A DNA stretch of 64,000 nucleotides, from NCBI RefSeq assembly GCF_008642355.1, contig NZ_CP029193.1, positions 62,001-126,000 on the forward strand. The letters are read 5' to 3'. This DNA comes from Streptomyces venezuelae (GTDB lineage Bacteria; Actinomycetota; Actinomycetes; Streptomycetales; Streptomycetaceae). Both the position numbers and the translations under genes were made by a program. This document shows positions 61,848 through 64,000 of the stretch, in pieces; the stretch's first letter is position 1, and each line of letters begins with the position of its first letter. The notes under the pieces are model-generated. The model had not been told where the DNA came from. It did not search any database and saw nothing but the letters and a program-made list of their open reading frames with translations.

Positions 61848-63374
61848 TCAGGAGGAGACGCCGGTGGCGGCGGGCTTTGGGGCCGTCTCGGCGTCGGGCT
61901 CCCCCTCGGCCTCGGCGAGCACGTTGCGCGGGGTGGCGTCGACCTTCTGCATCAGGACAACGACGAGCACCGCGGCGACGGCCACCAGGATGGCGCCCAC
62001 CTGGAAGGCGCGCGAGGTTCCGTCGGACTGCGCAACGGTGGGGATGACACCGTCACCGATGTGGTCGGTGGCGTAGCGGATGGCCAGCGGCACCAGGGTG
62101 GCCAGGCCGAGCGCGCCGCCGATCTGCTGCATGGCGGTCTGCACGCCGGAGGCCAGACCGGAGTCCTTGCCGGTGACCTGGTAGAGCGCGCCGTTGACCA
62201 GGGCCGGGTAGCACATGGCGCTGAACAGGCCGAACACGATCATGCCGGGCAGGACGCCGTTGAGGTAGGTGGAGTCGGACTCCAGGGTGGAGGCGACGAC
62301 CAGGCCCGCGGCGGCGCCGCCGAAGCCGATGGCCAGGACCGCCTTGACGCCGATGCGGGGCATCAGTGCGGAGGCCGCGCCCATGCCGGCGCCCATCGCG
62401 AAGGCCAGCGGCACCACGGCCATGCCCGACTTGATCGGCGAGTACTCGAGGACATCCTGCATGTACATGATGAGCAGGAAGGCGTAGCAGTGGAAGCTGG
62501 CCAGCAGCGCCAGGGTCACGACGTTGGAGGTGACGCGGGTGCGGTTGGTGAAGAAGCGGATGGGCACCATCGGGTCGGCGGTGCGCGTCTCCCAGATGGC
62601 CGCCAGGAGCAGGATGCCGATGCCGCCGAGCAGCGGGAGCAGCACGGTGGAGGAGCCCCAGGAGTGGTCGGCGGCCTTGATCAGGCCGTAGACGACGGCG
62701 ACGAGACCGCCGGTGATGGAGACCGCGCCGACGACGTCGACGCTGCGGCCCTCGCGCTCCATGCGGCTCTCGGGCATGACCTTGGGGACCAGGATCAGCG
62801 CGGCGATGGCGATGGGGATGTTGATGTAGAAGATCCAGCGCCAGTCGACGTACTCGGTCAGGGCGCCGGAGACGACCGACCCGATGACGCCGCCCAGGGC
62901 GGCGGTGCCGCCCCATACGCCCAGTGCCTTCATCCGCTCCTTGGCGTCGGGGAAGAGCACGGGGATCATGCCGAGCGCGGCCGGGCCGCACAGCGCCTCG
63001 CCCAGACCCTGCACGAAGCGGCTGGAGACCAGCATGCCGGAGGACACCGCGGCGCCGCAGGTGGCCGAGGCGACACCGAAGCAGACCACACCGACCATGA
63101 AGATCTTGCGGCGGCCGTACATGTCGGCCAGTCGGCCGCCCAGCAGCAGGAATCCGCCGGCCATCAGCACATAGCCGTTGATGACCCAGGCGAGGTCGCC
63201 CTCGGTGGAGAAGGTCAGATCACCCCTGATTTCGGGAAGCGCGACGAGCACAATCGTGACGTCCATGACGAGCATGAACTGAATGGCGGCCAAAATGGCC
63301 AGCGCTTTCCAACGCCGCGGGTCGCCAGCGGGGGCTTCCGCCCCGCCCGTGGACTCTTTGTCGAGAGTACTCAT
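61848..63374 (-). CDS. MFS drug exporter, DHA2/EmrB-QacA type
   Basis: A 508-residue transporter with about 14 membrane segments. Landmarks are the N-terminal FMLVMDVTIVLVALPEI (TM1 with the DHA2 Asp), the loop GGRLADMYGRRKIF (motif A) and RFVQGLGEALCGPAALGMI (motif C-like). It is the probable efflux pump for the phenazine product and gives self-protection. It is preceded on the same strand by a TetR-type regulator gene that likely controls it. Confidence 0.92.
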   Translation of the reverse strand: MSTLDKESTGGAEAPAGDPRRWKALAILAAIQFMLVMDVTIVLVALPEIRGDLTFSTEGDLAWVINGYVLMAGGFLLLGGRLADMYGRRKIFMVGVVCFGVASATCGAAVSSGMLVSSRFVQGLGEALCGPAALGMIPVLFPDAKERMKALGVWGGTAALGGVIGSVVSGALTEYVDWRWIFYINIPIAIAALILVPKVMPESRMEREGRSVDVVGAVSITGGLVAVVYGLIKAADHSWGSSTVLLPLLGGIGILLLAAIWETRTADPMVPIRFFTNRTRVTSNVVTLALLASFHCYAFLLIMYMQDVLEYSPIKSGMAVVPLAFAMGAGMGAASALMPRIGVKAVLAIGFGGAAAGLVVASTLESDSTYLNGVLPGMIVFGLFSAMCYPALVNGALYQVTGKDSGLASGVQTAMQQIGGALGLATLVPLAIRYATDHIGDGVIPTVAQSDGTSRAFQVGAILVAVAAVLVVVLMQKVDATPRNVLAEAEGEPDAETAPKPAATGVSS

Positions 63375-63575
63375 GGCCTGATTACTTCCTCCGAATGATG
63401 TGCGACCAAGAAGGCCGCCCGCGCGGACATTCCGGCCGACGCCGGTGAGGGGCCCGCGCCCGCTGTGCGCGGGTTGGCGCCGTCTCCACCGGTACGACGA
63501 AACAGGGCCGCGGAATGTGAGGGGGGACTTCGCCTCCGGTGGCCGCCGGGCGGGACGGGGCCGGGGGCGGGCGGG

Positions 63576-64000
63576 TCAGCCGACCAGGTAGCGCTGGATG
63601 GTGGGCGAGACCAGGGCGACGACCTCGTCGACCGAGGCGGAGGCGATCGGCTCCAGTTTCACGACGTAGCGCAGCACGGCCACGCCCCACACCTGGGCCT
63701 GGGCGGCGTTGATGTTCATCGGCGGCACGCCGAGCGCCTCGGCGACCTCGTCGAAGTCCTTGGGGGGCTCGTCCAGGGAGGCGGCCAGCTGCTGGAAGAT
63801 CTGGCGGGACATGAAGTCGCGCATGCGGGCGGCGCCCTGGTCGTCGGCGAACACGGCGCCGAAGGCGCCCAGGAGCTGCGGCCGGGCCTGGGGGTCCTCC
63901 CACTTGGTCAGGGCGGCCCGCAGCAGGCCTTCGGCCAGCTGGGCGCGTTCGCCGGTGAGCGAGGCCGCTCCGGCCTCGGCGAGGGCGTCCCCGATGTCGC
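63576..64000 (-). CDS. TetR-family regulator, C-terminal part (cut by window edge)
   Basis: Only the last about 141 residues are in the window. They form the helical ligand-binding half of a TetR/AcrR protein (ERAQLAEGLLRAALTKWEDP, then INAAQAQVWGVAVLRYVVKLEPI). The N-terminal HTH lies beyond base 64000. It stands directly upstream of the MFS exporter in the same direction, with 201 nt between, the usual arrangement for a regulator of its own efflux pump. Confidence 0.85.
   Translation of the reverse strand, partial: DIGDALAEAGAASLTGERAQLAEGLLRAALTKWEDPQARPQLLGAFGAVFADDQGAARMRDFMSRQIFQQLAASLDEPPKDFDEVAEALGVPPMNINAAQAQVWGVAVLRYVVKLEPIASASVDEVVALVSPTIQRYLVG

Overview
The window is high-GC actinobacterial DNA and almost certainly Streptomyces. 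Third codon positions are strongly G/C, genes use GTG and TTG starts with GGAGG-type ribosome binding sites, and several Streptomyces-restricted small families occur (DUF5133, DUF6629 and DUF6332-like proteins, an OvmZ-like zinc-ribbon protein, ECF41 sigma factors, MmyB-type regulators). I see no tRNA, rRNA, CRISPR array or intact insertion sequence.

Layout. About 1-31.3 kb is a mixed accessory or stress region: NmrA-type reductase, alpha/beta hydrolase, a protoporphyrinogen-oxidase-like flavoprotein with a Rv2466c-type DsbA protein, a DUF4097 protein with a divergent GbsR/MarR regulator and a dense operator region, an ANTAR-GAF protein, a three-subunit molybdenum aldehyde oxidoreductase (PaoABC type), a PHP/PolX-type protein, an SRPBCC-FAD-SDR operon, a dialkylglycine-decarboxylase-like enzyme with a divergent LysR, a PP2C phosphatase, and a pair of convergent genes that have both lost their 3' ends. 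About 31.3-37.3 kb holds a Tat-exported multicopper oxidase, a carboxymuconolactone-decarboxylase-like protein with two close ECF41 sigma factors, and the quinone reductase WrbA.

About 37.3-64 kb is a biosynthetic gene cluster bounded on the left by a perfect 23-bp terminator. Its core is one phenazine operon in the order phzA-C-D-E-G-B (minus strand). Upstream is an operon with two ABBA aromatic prenyltransferases around a SAM methyltransferase. Further on are an orphan cytochrome b (QcrB) paralogue, a FAD monooxygenase carrying a huge Gly/Ala-rich collagen-like insert, a polyprenyl diphosphate synthase, an OvmZ/HTH pair, a fumarase-superfamily lyase, a large FAD/NAD(P)-binding oxygenase, a lone mevalonate kinase, an MFS exporter and a TetR regulator cut by the window edge. 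The expected product is a prenylated, methylated and hydroxylated phenazine of the endophenazine/phenazinomycin/benthocyanin type. The exact structure cannot be read from sequence.

Three things make the cluster unusual. First, the lyase and flavoprotein pair looks like the CreD/CreE (FzmL/FzmM) aspartate-nitrosuccinate module that makes nitrous acid for N-N bond or diazo chemistry. Second, no phzF is present although all other core phz functions are. Third, qcrB is duplicated away from the respiratory qcrCAB operon, which fits a self-resistant respiratory target. A conserved bipartite element occurs upstream of both the prenyltransferase operon and the mevalonate kinase, which links these separated units into one regulon.
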